A stretch of DNA of 64,000 nucleotides, taken from assembly GCA_009691765.1 (NCBI GenBank), contig SIAO01000005.1, positions 1 through 64,000 on the forward strand, given 5' to 3'. The translations under genes and the position numbers were made by a program. The notes under the pieces are model-generated. The model saw only the letters and a list, made by a program, of their open reading frames with translations. It was not told where the DNA came from and did not search any database. This stretch comes from Planctomycetota bacterium (GTDB lineage: Bacteria > Planctomycetota > GCA-002687715). This document shows, one piece after another, positions 18,442-26,822 of the stretch; position 1 is the first letter of the stretch; every line of letters starts with the position of its first letter.

Positions 18442-19862
18442 GCATTCGCTCCTGCGCAAGGCAGCTCGCACCAGAACACGCTGCCTGCGTCTTCCCGTGG
18501 AGCGTACCCAGTGCTCCCACCACACTCGATAGCCAATCCATGAGTGATGGCGAGTCCGAGGCCCGTGCCTCCTGTGCGTTCGCGGGTGGTGAAGAAGGGT
18601 TCAAACAAGCGTGCCCGCAACTCCGGAGCCACACCTGCACCGCAATCCAAAACACTCATGCGCACTCGGCCTTGATCCGAAGCAACACGGATCGTGACGC
18701 TCCCTGCTCGCGGTGAAGCCTGCAACGCATTGCGCACGAGATTGAGCAGCATCTGCTGCAACACACCCGCGGGCGCGGCCACTGCAAACGCTGGGGCGCC
18801 TTCAACGCAGATCTGCACTCCGGCATCATCAGCCTGCTGCTTCAACATGTGCACCACGTCGGCCAAGACTTCCGCGCCCGCACAAACCTCGGACTCAGTG
18901 CGTCGCGGCCGACCAAGCTGCCCCAAGCCAAGCACGATGGCGCGCCCTCGTTCGCTCGCGCGCAAGATCATGTCGAGACACTCTTGCACCGGCAGCGGCG
19001 GACGCTCTGCAGCAGCTTCACTCGCGCATCCGCGAATACCGCCGATGATGTTGTTGAACTCATGCGCCACACCTGCGGCCAAAGTGCCGACAGCCGCGAG
19101 TTTTTCGTGGCGCACAAGCTGCTCCTTGGCGCTTTGCAACGCAGCGAGAAGTTCAGAGAGCTTGTGACTCTGTTCGCGCTGCACGTCTAACGCTGCTCCG
19201 AGTTGCCGCGTCTTGTCGTCCACGCGCTGTTCTAATTCGCTCTGCGCCCGACCGAGATCCGCCAACACCGAATGCAACGCACGCGCTAGTTCGCGCGTCA
19301 ATGCGCTGTCTTGTTCTGCCGGATTAATGCTGCCTGATGCCCCCGCACGCAATGCGAGTTGCTGCAACGGACGCTGCACAGTCGCGTGCCACCACAACCA
19401 CAACCCTGCCGCGCTGAGGAGCATGCAAAGCGCAACGGTGAGCAACAATTCGCGGGTCTCGCTTTCATGTGTGCCGGTCGCCGAGTTCAGCGCCAAACGG
19501 CGAGCTTCATCAAGGCTTCCAAGCAGCGCTTTCGTACTGGCAGCATCAGCTTCAGCATCTTGGCGTTGGCCCACGAGCAAGCTCGCTTCAAGCGCAAGAA
19601 CGACGGCGGACGGCAACAATGCGCCGTGAGTGTGAATGTCCTCGCGCCAGCGCTCAGCGATGCGTTGGCGCCGCGCAACTTGCAACTCTTCTAGGGCAAC
19701 GAGTTGACGCACATCGAAGCTCGCCATCGCGTTGTTTCGCTCGGCTGTGGCGTCGGCTTCCGCCTTCGCATTCCACGATGCATTGAGCTGCTGCAACACC
19801 AGCGTTGTGGCGAGGATGGCAACGCACATCAGAGCGAGCAGGCCAAGGAACGTCCGCGTCAT
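18438..19862 (-). CDS. Membrane histidine kinase
   Basis: 474 residues from ATG 19862. Two transmembrane helices (about 5-23 and 138-160) bracket a periplasmic region of about 115 residues. Then come a coiled coil, a HisKA domain with H267 in AAGVAHEFNNIIGG, and a HATPase_c domain with LLNLVRNALQAS, DCGAGVAPE and GGTGLGLAIT. The HEFNN form is typical of NtrB-like kinases that feed sigma54 activators, matching its neighbour. It overlaps the preceding secreted protein gene and the regulator gene, both as ATGA. Confidence 0.94.
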   Translation of the reverse strand: MTRTFLGLLALMCVAILATTLVLQQLNASWNAKAEADATAERNNAMASFDVRQLVALEELQVARRQRIAERWREDIHTHGALLPSAVVLALEASLLVGQRQDAEADAASTKALLGSLDEARRLALNSATGTHESETRELLLTVALCMLLSAAGLWLWWHATVQRPLQQLALRAGASGSINPAEQDSALTRELARALHSVLADLGRAQSELEQRVDDKTRQLGAALDVQREQSHKLSELLAALQSAKEQLVRHEKLAAVGTLAAGVAHEFNNIIGGIRGCASEAAAERPPLPVQECLDMILRASERGRAIVLGLGQLGRPRRTESEVCAGAEVLADVVHMLKQQADDAGVQICVEGAPAFAVAAPAGVLQQMLLNLVRNALQASPRAGSVTIRVASDQGRVRMSVLDCGAGVAPELRARLFEPFFTTRERTGGTGLGLAITHGLAIECGGSTGYAPREDAGSVFWCELPCAGANA

Positions 19863-20587
19863 CGCGCGCCGCCCGGCAAGAGCACATCCATACCGCCCAA
19901 GATGGCGGCGCTCAGGCGTGCGCCACTGCGTTGCAGCTCGCTCAAGATGCCTGTGCACAACGATGTGTGATCTTCGAGCTCCACAGAATTGCCCAAACGC
20001 AGTGCCGCCACCACGGCTGTCGCGGCACGCTCTGGGTCGGCATGCACCACCAAGGCTGCGCCCAGTTCGCGCAACTGCGGCAGCGTGCCACCAACCGTCA
20101 TCCCCGCGAGTTTCGCTTTGCGCAGGACACTATCGAAATCCATGCTCGATAGAGCTCCTTCTTCGAACAACAAGATTGCGTCATTCGAGCATGCGGCGAT
20201 CAGGGCGAGGGCCGAACCCAACGTGGCACCGCGCGTGATCTCGACACAGCGACGTTGTGGCCAGAGCGTTCGAGCTCGCTCACGCAGGATTTGCATGGAG
20301 TCGCGCAAGCGCAGATGCACTTTGGGCAACGCGACTGCCCGCACCGGCTGTGTCGCCTCACCGATCACCAACTGCCGTCGCAAGACTCCCCCTGGCCGCG
20401 TGGACTGCGTCGCAGCGTCGCCCCGTAGCAAGGCTGCTTCCGGCCATTGTCGGGTCACAGCAGCCACGATGCGCTCTGCAGCAGCGCTTCCATCGGTCAG
20501 GACGTCTACGCTGGTGCGTGGAGCATCCTGGGCCATGCAGACAACGGTCGTCACGGCCCATAGAAATGCCGTAAGAAGCCTGTTCAT
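19859..20587 (-). CDS. Secreted binding protein-like protein, probable sensor partner
   Basis: 242 residues with a signal peptide (MNRLLTAFLWAVTTVVCMAQ). The C-terminal half (GGTLPQLRELGAALVVHADP, then AATAVVAALRLGNSVE) resembles the ABC_sub_bind family of periplasmic proteins, but the match is partial and the protein is shorter than typical members (about 300). Its place as first gene of a binding protein / kinase / regulator operon suggests that it detects a periplasmic ligand for the kinase. This is inference from gene order. Confidence 0.65.
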   Translation of the reverse strand: MNRLLTAFLWAVTTVVCMAQDAPRTSVDVLTDGSAAAERIVAAVTRQWPEAALLRGDAATQSTRPGGVLRRQLVIGEATQPVRAVALPKVHLRLRDSMQILRERARTLWPQRRCVEITRGATLGSALALIAACSNDAILLFEEGALSSMDFDSVLRKAKLAGMTVGGTLPQLRELGAALVVHADPERAATAVVAALRLGNSVELEDHTSLCTGILSELQRSGARLSAAILGGMDVLLPGGAR

Positions 20588-20635
20588 GGGCGCATGCTAC
20601 CCCGCCGCGAGGGTAGGCTCAGAGCGGAGAACAGC

Positions 20636-21013
20636 ATGACACTTCTGAGCTGCACCCTATTATTCGCAGCGGCATCCGCCCTAACCGCTCAACAGACGCC
20701 CCCTACGGAAACGCCGCGCCAGCCAGCACCGGCCCGCCCCGCAGCGGAGGCCGTGACGGAGGTTGCGAAACCTGCCGAATCGCCGCCTGCAAATATAGTG
20801 GTCATTCCAACGCCAGATGCACTTTCGGTAGAAGCGCCAGAGCATGCAGACCTCGCAGAACTCTCACGCTGGTACCGAGAGATGCGCCAAACCGGCGTGA
20901 AGCAGATTGTAAAAGCGCAAGATGGCCATGACCCTGATTCCGTGGCACGCACTTTGGTGCAGATGGATATAGGGCGACGCAACGCACTCGCAGCATGGAA
21001 GCGCCGCAACTGA
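20636..21013 (+). CDS. Small secreted proline-rich protein
   Basis: 125 residues from ATG 20636, with GGAG upstream. Signal peptide (MTLLSCTLLFAAASALTAQQ), then a proline/alanine-rich linker (about 22-55), then a charged helical tail (HADLAELSRWYREMRQTG). No family recognised. Divergent from the sensor operon, with a 48-base gap holding both upstream regions. Confidence 0.55.
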   Translation: MTLLSCTLLFAAASALTAQQTPPTETPRQPAPARPAAEAVTEVAKPAESPPANIVVIPTPDALSVEAPEHADLAELSRWYREMRQTGVKQIVKAQDGHDPDSVARTLVQMDIGRRNALAAWKRRN

Positions 21014-21048
21014 GGCTTTGACGGCCGCTCCGTTATGATCTACGCGCC

Positions 21049-22863
21049 ATGCGTTGCGCCTCCATTTTTCTTGCACTGACTCTGCTGCTCGCAGCCCAAG
21101 GATCTCGCACCGTTTGCGCCCTCAACGGAGCTCGCGACTCGAGGATTCAGCACGAGGGTCAAGTATCGGCTGCTGAATCCGAGGGACACTGGGCGTTGCG
21201 CTGTGCGCCTGCGAGCGGCACACGCTTCTATGGCATCACGGTGGGCGACCTGTGGGGATCGAACCCCAAGGTATTGCTTCTTCGTGTGTTCCTCGAGGGC
21301 GAAACGCCACTGAGCTTTCAGCTGCGCCTCGAAGATGAAGAAGGCATGCTCGCCAATGACGCTGCGGCTTGGCTGGATCAAACGCTCAATCCAGGTTGGA
21401 ACGCGCTGAAGGTCGATTTGACGAAACTCATCAGCCGCAAAGGTGCACGCGCCATCGACCGCAGCAAAGGCCTGCGACGCATTCGCCTCTCACGCCGCGC
21501 GGAGGCCGGCAACGCCGCATTCCGCATGGAGTCCGTTGGCTTTGAAGGTGAATCGGCGGCCGCTCCAAGCGCAACCACCATCGAGCAAGTCTTGGCGTTG
21601 CCCGTGAATGCAGCACGCGCTCGCGAACTCGCGATGGTGCTGACACAGTTCTCGCCCTCCAAGGCCTTCGACCAAGCCTGCGAGTGGCTGACCCGTGAGG
21701 GCGACGAGCAGGCGCGCAAGGCCGCCCGCGATGCCCTGCAACGCATCGATGATCCGAAACTCATTCAGCGGTTGGTGCAGCGCAGCAGCCGTGCTTCCCC
21801 CGAACGCGTGGAACTTCTGAGTGCGCTCGCCACCAATGGCAACACCGTTGCCGCTGCTGCTGCCGCCAAAACTCTCGCCGATCCGAAACTGCCGCTCGAA
21901 GAACGCGTGGCTGTGTTGCGTGGACTCGCACGTGTGGGGCGCTGGAACCCAGCGCTCGAACTCGCGGCACCTGCGAACTCCGCTTGGCCGCTGCGCGCGG
22001 GGCTGCTTGAGAGCGCACTTTATGCGGCGTCGGATGACGCCATCGACACCGTCATCTCCTGTGTCGGGGCCAAAGAATCATCACGTGTCAGCGGGCCTGC
22101 CATCGCTGCGCTGATAGCGCGCCTCGGAACAGATCTTGGTCACGACGCCGTCGCGTGGAAAGAACTCTGGAATGTGCGCCGCGGACAAGCCTCGTCTGCT
22201 GCCAAGAACTCCAAGAGCGCAGGCTATGGCTCGTTCTATGGCATCCCTATGGATCCGGGGCGCGTCGTGTTTGTGCTCGACGGTTCCGGTTCCATGCGCG
22301 AAGAAATCAAGGGCGGCAAGGCCGCAGAGCACATCAAAGCATCGGCGCATCTCAAAGGGCTTCCGCTGCGCACGCGGCTCGATCTGCTCCAAGCAGAGCT
22401 TGTGCATGTGCTCTCCAAACTGCCTTCGGAAACCAAAGTGGGAATCGTGTTTTTCAACGACGACGTGCTCTGGCTCAGCAAAGGGATTGAGCCGTTGAAC
22501 GATGCGACCCGTGAGCGACTGAGTTCGCGGGTGCGTGCAGCAGTTGCTGGCCAAGCCACCAACATTCACGATGGCATGTGGGCTGCTTTTCACCCCACTG
22601 GAAAAGCCGTTGCCGAAGACGTGCTGGCAGGCCCCGACACCATCGTGGTGCTCACAGACGGCGCACCGTCTGCAGGCCCTGTGAAAGACCAAGACACACT
22701 CAGCGATGCCATCTTGCGCTGGGATCTTGGCCGCGCCGTCCGCATCCACAGTGTGAATGTCGGCAATCGCGCCTCGCGCTGGATGCAGCGCGTTTCTCTG
22801 GCCACCAACGGCGTGCACCAAGACCTCTCCTCAGACCGAACGAACGAAGGGACAGCGCAGTGA
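21049..22863 (+). CDS. Secreted VWA protein with HEAT-like repeats
   Basis: 604 residues. Signal peptide (MRCASIFLALTLLLAAQG), then a beta-sandwich-like region (about 25-150; VLLLRVFLEGETPLSFQLRL) that resembles a carbohydrate-binding fold. A helical repeat region follows (about 180-370), then a VWA domain from about 400 with VVFVLDGSGSM as metal site (DGSGS fits DxSxS) and VVLTDGAPSAG. The stop overlaps the GTG start of the acetyltransferase gene. Similar multi-domain VWA proteins are common in Planctomycetota, and their ligands are mostly unknown. Confidence 0.8.
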   Translation: MRCASIFLALTLLLAAQGSRTVCALNGARDSRIQHEGQVSAAESEGHWALRCAPASGTRFYGITVGDLWGSNPKVLLLRVFLEGETPLSFQLRLEDEEGMLANDAAAWLDQTLNPGWNALKVDLTKLISRKGARAIDRSKGLRRIRLSRRAEAGNAAFRMESVGFEGESAAAPSATTIEQVLALPVNAARARELAMVLTQFSPSKAFDQACEWLTREGDEQARKAARDALQRIDDPKLIQRLVQRSSRASPERVELLSALATNGNTVAAAAAAKTLADPKLPLEERVAVLRGLARVGRWNPALELAAPANSAWPLRAGLLESALYAASDDAIDTVISCVGAKESSRVSGPAIAALIARLGTDLGHDAVAWKELWNVRRGQASSAAKNSKSAGYGSFYGIPMDPGRVVFVLDGSGSMREEIKGGKAAEHIKASAHLKGLPLRTRLDLLQAELVHVLSKLPSETKVGIVFFNDDVLWLSKGIEPLNDATRERLSSRVRAAVAGQATNIHDGMWAAFHPTGKAVAEDVLAGPDTIVVLTDGAPSAGPVKDQDTLSDAILRWDLGRAVRIHSVNVGNRASRWMQRVSLATNGVHQDLSSDRTNEGTAQ

Positions 22864-23366
22864 GCTCTGAACAGATCATCATCCGCCCTGCGCGTATCGA
22901 AGATGCCGGCGAATACTTGCAACTCGTGGAAGCCCTCGCGCGCTACGAGCAACTGCCACCGCCCGACGCCGAGGCTAAGGCGCGCTTGATCGAACATCTG
23001 TTTGGTCCGCGCCCGCACTACCGCTTGTTGGTAGCTGAACACCAAGGGCACCTCGTGGCCTACGCAGCGCACTTCCTGGCCTACTCCACCTTTGTGGCAC
23101 GCGCGACATTTTATCTTGAAGATCTCTTCGTACTGCCGGAGTTCCGCCATCTGAGAGTTGGCCACCGCATGATGCTGACTTGTGCGCGCTTGGCGGTGGC
23201 TCAAAACTGCGGCCGCATGGATTTCATCGTGCTCGATTGGAACAAGCTAGCGCTCGATTTCTACAAACGGCATGGCATTGATGTGCGCCGCGAATGGGTG
23301 TTGCATCGCGTAGATCAAGAAGGTCTGGAACGGCTCGCTGCTCTATCAGAACAGTGCGACGGATAG
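22860..23366 (+). CDS. GNAT-family N-acetyltransferase, SSAT-like
   Basis: 168 residues from the GTG at 22860, which overlaps the VWA stop as GTGA. The GNAT core is visible: IIIRPARIEDAGEYLQLVEA at the start, FYLEDLFVLPEFRHLRVGHR (motif A region) at about 82-101, and LDWNKLALDFYKRHG near the end. The YLEDLFV signature is typical of the spermidine/spermine acetyltransferase-like subgroup (diamine and thialysine acetyltransferases). The acetyl-CoA loop RHLRVGHRM lacks the usual G-x-G and reads R-V-G-H. Substrate unknown. Confidence 0.85.
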   Translation: MSSEQIIIRPARIEDAGEYLQLVEALARYEQLPPPDAEAKARLIEHLFGPRPHYRLLVAEHQGHLVAYAAHFLAYSTFVARATFYLEDLFVLPEFRHLRVGHRMMLTCARLAVAQNCGRMDFIVLDWNKLALDFYKRHGIDVRREWVLHRVDQEGLERLAALSEQCDG

Positions 23367-23378
23367 ACTCTGCTCAAC

Positions 23379-23451
23379 GCCCACGTAGCCCAATGGCAGA
23401 GGCAGGGGACTTAAAATCCCCCAAGTGTGGGTTCGACCCCCACCGTGGGCA
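23379..23451 (+). tRNA. Class-I tRNA with anticodon UAA (nominal Leu)
   Basis: 73 bases fold into a complete cloverleaf: acceptor GCCCACG/CGTGGGC perfectly paired, D stem GCC/GGC, anticodon stem GGGGA/TCCCC with loop CTTAAAA, a five-base variable region (CAAGT) and T stem GTGGG/CCCAC with loop TTCGACC. The anticodon TAA is at 23412-23414. The discriminator is A and no CCA is encoded. Bacterial tRNA-Leu normally has a long variable arm; this one has none, so it is atypical and its charging identity is uncertain. Confidence 0.9.
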
Positions 23452-23474
23452 TCAACCGAATCGCTCGAACGCTG

Positions 23475-24710
23475 TCAGGGTTTGCCGCGCAGAGTCTTCA
23501 CCCAAGCGCGAAAGTTCTCTTGCAAACTCACCAAGTCGCAGGCATACGCCGTCTCGACGGCGCGATACATCAACTCGGGCATGCTCTCGTCGGCGCGTTT
23601 CGATTTGAGAATGTCAAGAAACACCCGGTACTTCTGCGGACCAAGCCCAATGAGATACGCAGTGAGCGCCCACGCCTGTGGATGCAGGGCCGGCGGCAGT
23701 TCATGGAGTTTGATGAGCTGAGAAAACGGAATGATGGCCTGATCCTCACCAAGCTGCACGCGCTCCTTGAACACCTGCCACCAGTCGTTGCCAATGTCGG
23801 TTTTCCAGCCTTGCACCTCCCCGAGCAAACAAAAGGTTTCGCCATGAAGTTTGTGGCGTCGCTCAAACCAATGGCCCAAGCCTTCAGTCACCCACGCAGG
23901 CAAGTGGTAGAAAAACTGGCGGTACATGAAAAAGAACTGATGCGACAGAGCATGATCGAAGCGAGCCGCATCCTGTGCCGGTGTTTCTGCACTCATACAC
24001 TGCGACGTGACGCATGTCGCCGCCGCTTGATGAAACCACCAAGAGTTGCGTGTACCGCTGCTGCCGAAATGATGCCTGCCGAAAACTCGGTACGCCTCGA
24101 TATCTGAAAACACATACACCTCGCCGCGCTGTGGATGGCCAAATCGAGTCTGTGGCGTTGGCAATGCGCCCTTCGGAAGTACGTCCGCAAAACCCAGCAA
24201 CGCTTCAAACTGCGCTTGTTGCTGGAGCATCCTCCACAACCACAGATGCGCGCTCCCGTGTGCGTCCAGATCGCCGCGCGGAGTCAGAGCCCAAGCCCGC
24301 GCCCAAGCGAGTTCTGTGCGCGGCAAATCTTTCACCAGCGTCTGCGGAATCGCTACGACGAGCACGAGATCTTTGGTCGCCATGACTACGGGGGGTGTCT
24401 TGTTGCTTTGCAGCAGAGCGAGCGTGGTTACTTTGGCGGAGCCCAAGAGCATCCGCGGCGGTTCCACGAGAGCTTGCCTCGTGTCGCGGCTTGCCGCTGC
24501 ACACACTGAGCACCACCACGTTTGTTTGGAGTTCCCATCTGGGGCGGGTAGCGCCAACGCGAAGTCTGTGGCCAAAGGCAACTGGAAGGCAGCGTCCAGC
24601 GTGGGCCTGCCCAGCAGGACCTTTCCTGACGCATGCACCTGTGCACGAATACCAAGCGCCAAAAGCAACACGAGGACGAGTGCAACTGCATCCCGTCCCC
24701 GTGGTGTCAT
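23475..24710 (-). CDS. Secreted gluzincin-like protein with broken active site
   Basis: 411 residues with a signal peptide (VALVLVLLLALGIRAQ). Residues 253-284 mirror the metallopeptidase MA-like core. Where HExxH is expected the sequence has HALSH at 253-257, so the catalytic Glu is Ala. The downstream LPAWVTEGLGHWFE (270-283), with its third-ligand Glu, is kept. A cysteine-containing N-terminal region (WWCSVCAAAS) could bind metal or be oxidised. It is probably non-catalytic, or uses another mechanism. It is next to, and in the same direction as, the Pro/Gly-rich protein gene. Confidence 0.65.
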   Translation of the reverse strand: MTPRGRDAVALVLVLLLALGIRAQVHASGKVLLGRPTLDAAFQLPLATDFALALPAPDGNSKQTWWCSVCAAASRDTRQALVEPPRMLLGSAKVTTLALLQSNKTPPVVMATKDLVLVVAIPQTLVKDLPRTELAWARAWALTPRGDLDAHGSAHLWLWRMLQQQAQFEALLGFADVLPKGALPTPQTRFGHPQRGEVYVFSDIEAYRVFGRHHFGSSGTRNSWWFHQAAATCVTSQCMSAETPAQDAARFDHALSHQFFFMYRQFFYHLPAWVTEGLGHWFERRHKLHGETFCLLGEVQGWKTDIGNDWWQVFKERVQLGEDQAIIPFSQLIKLHELPPALHPQAWALTAYLIGLGPQKYRVFLDILKSKRADESMPELMYRAVETAYACDLVSLQENFRAWVKTLRGKP

Positions 24711-24729
24711 TGAGTGCGTACCTGCGAAA

Positions 24730-25710
24730 TCAGCGCGCCGCTGCTTCCTTAGCCTTCACTCTGCGATGTTCTGACACGAGAGTCTGCACTGAGGTGAGTT
24801 CCCCGCGCAGTTCCTTCAACTTGTCCGCAATGCTGACCTGCTTCTTGCCGCAATCAGGGCAGATAACCACCGTCTCATGACGACGGATTTCATCTTCAAC
24901 CCAAACCTTGCGCGCCAACACCGCGCCCATGCCAGCCACAGCGGAATCCATACGACGGCCGAAATCGGAAATGAAGATGGGCTCCATCACCTTGAGCAGA
25001 GCCTCAGCACTCTTCGGATCGCTCACCGTCTTCGTGCGCAAGCCTGCTGCGTCGTAGACGAGCACTTGCACACCTTCACCAAGATCTGCCTTGTGCTCAG
25101 CCACAACGACAGTGCGCACATCGACGCGCACGAGATTGAAGAAGTGCGACGCCACTGCGAAGTCGCGGCTTTTCTCGAGGTCGAGCACACACTTCATGTG
25201 AGGTTTCGAAGTTGGGTCATAGACCAGCACGAGACTGGGCAACGCTCGCAGCTTCCACGCTTGCTCACCGCCTGCGCCGCCGACAGCTTCATCGAAGGAC
25301 GCTTCGCTGCCGCCGTATCCGTCGCGCGATGCGTGCTTCGGCAACGCAGCGCCAACCCAAGGCAGTGTGACTGCGCCAAGCCAGTAGCTCGCTTCGCCGC
25401 CAGAAACTTTGGCTTTCGCACCGCGCCCAGAGCCACCACCGAAACGACCCGCAGGAGTGCCACCACCAGCTCCGCCGCGTGCTGTAGCTCCACCGCTGCT
25501 CGGAGTCGTGGCGCCGGGGCCTGGAGTGACACCGGGGCCGGGACCAGGAGTTGGTCCGGGCGCAGGGCCAGGACTTGGAGCAGGAGCTGGTGCCGGTGCG
25601 GGAGCAGGACCCGGTGCTGGCACTGGGCAACCGCCATATCCTTGAGCAGGTAGCTCAGCAACGAAAAGAGCAACCACCAACAGGATCCCCAAAGCTGTAA
25701 GTTGCTTCAT
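24730..25710 (-). CDS. Secreted Pro/Gly-rich protein with CxxC tail
   Basis: 326 residues: signal peptide (MKQLTALGILLVVALFVAEL), a PAP/PGP low-complexity stretch (about 27-70), a glycine-rich segment (about 71-100), then a folded region (about 105-270) resembling a thioredoxin-like fold (ALPSLVLVYDPTSKPHMKCV), without its CxxC. A charged C-terminal helix with CPDC (around 283-286) may bind zinc. No clear family. The low-complexity part may span the envelope or attach to the surface. Confidence 0.6.
   Translation of the reverse strand: MKQLTALGILLVVALFVAELPAQGYGGCPVPAPGPAPAPAPAPAPSPGPAPGPTPGPGPGVTPGPGATTPSSGGATARGGAGGGTPAGRFGGGSGRGAKAKVSGGEASYWLGAVTLPWVGAALPKHASRDGYGGSEASFDEAVGGAGGEQAWKLRALPSLVLVYDPTSKPHMKCVLDLEKSRDFAVASHFFNLVRVDVRTVVVAEHKADLGEGVQVLVYDAAGLRTKTVSDPKSAEALLKVMEPIFISDFGRRMDSAVAGMGAVLARKVWVEDEIRRHETVVICPDCGKKQVSIADKLKELRGELTSVQTLVSEHRRVKAKEAAAR
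25530..25645. repeat. Low-complexity PAPAPGPG-coding repeat
   Basis: Short imperfect units such as GGAGCAGGAGCTGGTGC, read as P-A-P-G-P codons on the minus strand, repeat through this stretch. Such tracts can change length by slippage, so copy number may vary between strains. Confidence 0.6.
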
Positions 25711-25901
25711 GGTCTGCCTCCGTCAGCAGAGCCCACACGAGGCTGCGGCGCTGCTCACGCGTGAAGTCTAATCCCTCGATGGCCAAACTGAAAAGCCCAT
25801 TGTGCGCAGAGTGTCCGAGGGGCGTAGGAAGTGGGTCTGGCAACGAGCATTCAGAGCCTGCCCGCTACGGTTCATCGCTTGCAAACCAGTGCCTCGGAGG
25901 G

Positions 25902-25928
25902 CTTTGGGCTCAGCCGCCGAGCCCAAAG
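25902..25928. terminator. Strong hairpin at the end of the proline dehydrogenase gene
   Basis: CTTTGGGCTC (25902-25911) pairs perfectly over ten bases with GAGCCCAAAG (25919-25928) around a seven-base loop. It includes the stop codon region of the minus-strand gene. No U-run follows on either strand, so it may end transcription weakly or protect the mRNA end. The 190 bases on its left, up to the next gene, hold only that gene's upstream region. Confidence 0.5.
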
Positions 25929-26818
25929 AGGGCCTTGGCAACATGGGATGCAATCTTGGGGTTTTCCTTCAGGCGACGAGTGCAGTAGCCATACCAATCG
26001 TGGCCAAAAGGCACATACACCCTCACGGGATGCCCCTCGCGAACCAGACGTGCACGCAGGTGTTCGGTGACTCCGAGGAGCATCTGAAACTCGTAGCGCT
26101 CGCGCGCAATGTTCATGTTGCGCAAGGTGCCGAGCGCATCTTCAACCAACTTTGCGTCATGCGTTGCAATGCCAACTCGCGTCGCACCAGTCGCAAACAT
26201 GTGCTTCAAGCAGTGCCTGTAGTTTTCGCGTACGGGTTCGAGTCCCTTGAAGGCGATGTCCGCGGGCTCAACGTAAATTCCTTTGCACAGGCGGTATGAA
26301 GGCTTGATGTCCGCGAGCGCGTCGATGTCCGCTTGCGTGCGCTTCATGTAGGCCTGCAACACGAGCCCAACATTGGCGCGGCCTTCGGTGCGCAATGTGC
26401 GGAACACAGCGATCGTCGCGCTCGTGCACTTCGAATCTTCCATGTCGATGCGCACGAAGTTGCGCTGCTGTTCCGCTGCGGTGACGACACTGCGAACGCG
26501 TTCGAGTGTGCGCGCAAGATCGAGCAACAAGCCGAACGCCGTGAGTTTCACAGAAACGTTGCAATCGAGTTTGCGCGCCGCGATGCCTTGCAACGCTGCA
26601 ATGTAATCGTTGCGTGTGGTGTCCGCTTGCTCTTCGCGTTCGATGAACTCGCCCAGCACGTCGAGCGTTGCGCTGCAACCGGATTGGTTGAGCTCCGCCA
26701 CCACGGCAAGCGCTTCGTCGAGCGTCGCACCCGCCACGTAGCGCCTCGCAACACGCCGCACCACAGGCTTGGGTATGAACGGGATGGTGCCCGCAATCAT
26801 GCGATCAAAAAGCCCCAC
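25910..26818 (-). CDS. putA-like PRODH: Proline dehydrogenase
   Basis: 302 residues from a GTG at 26818, the usual size of a single-function proline dehydrogenase. The barrel motifs NVSVKLTAFGLLLD, VRIDMEDSKCTSATIAVF, GLVLQAYMKRTQADIDAL, YRLCKGIYVEP and VGIATHDAKLVEDAL follow in the right order, and YVPFGHDWYGYCTRRLKENP is the conserved C-terminal stretch. It oxidises proline to pyrroline-5-carboxylate with FAD. It starts four bases after the trxB stop, so the two are co-transcribed. The longer upstream frame overlaps trxB and is rejected. Confidence 0.9.
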   Translation of the reverse strand: MGLFDRMIAGTIPFIPKPVVRRVARRYVAGATLDEALAVVAELNQSGCSATLDVLGEFIEREEQADTTRNDYIAALQGIAARKLDCNVSVKLTAFGLLLDLARTLERVRSVVTAAEQQRNFVRIDMEDSKCTSATIAVFRTLRTEGRANVGLVLQAYMKRTQADIDALADIKPSYRLCKGIYVEPADIAFKGLEPVRENYRHCLKHMFATGATRVGIATHDAKLVEDALGTLRNMNIARERYEFQMLLGVTEHLRARLVREGHPVRVYVPFGHDWYGYCTRRLKENPKIASHVAKALFGLGG

Positions 26819-26822
26819 GCGC

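Noticed and set aside
25711-25901. A small gene in the gap left of the proline dehydrogenase gene
   Set aside because: Frames here have no ribosome site and no family match. The hairpin at 25902-25928 makes a gene there less likely.
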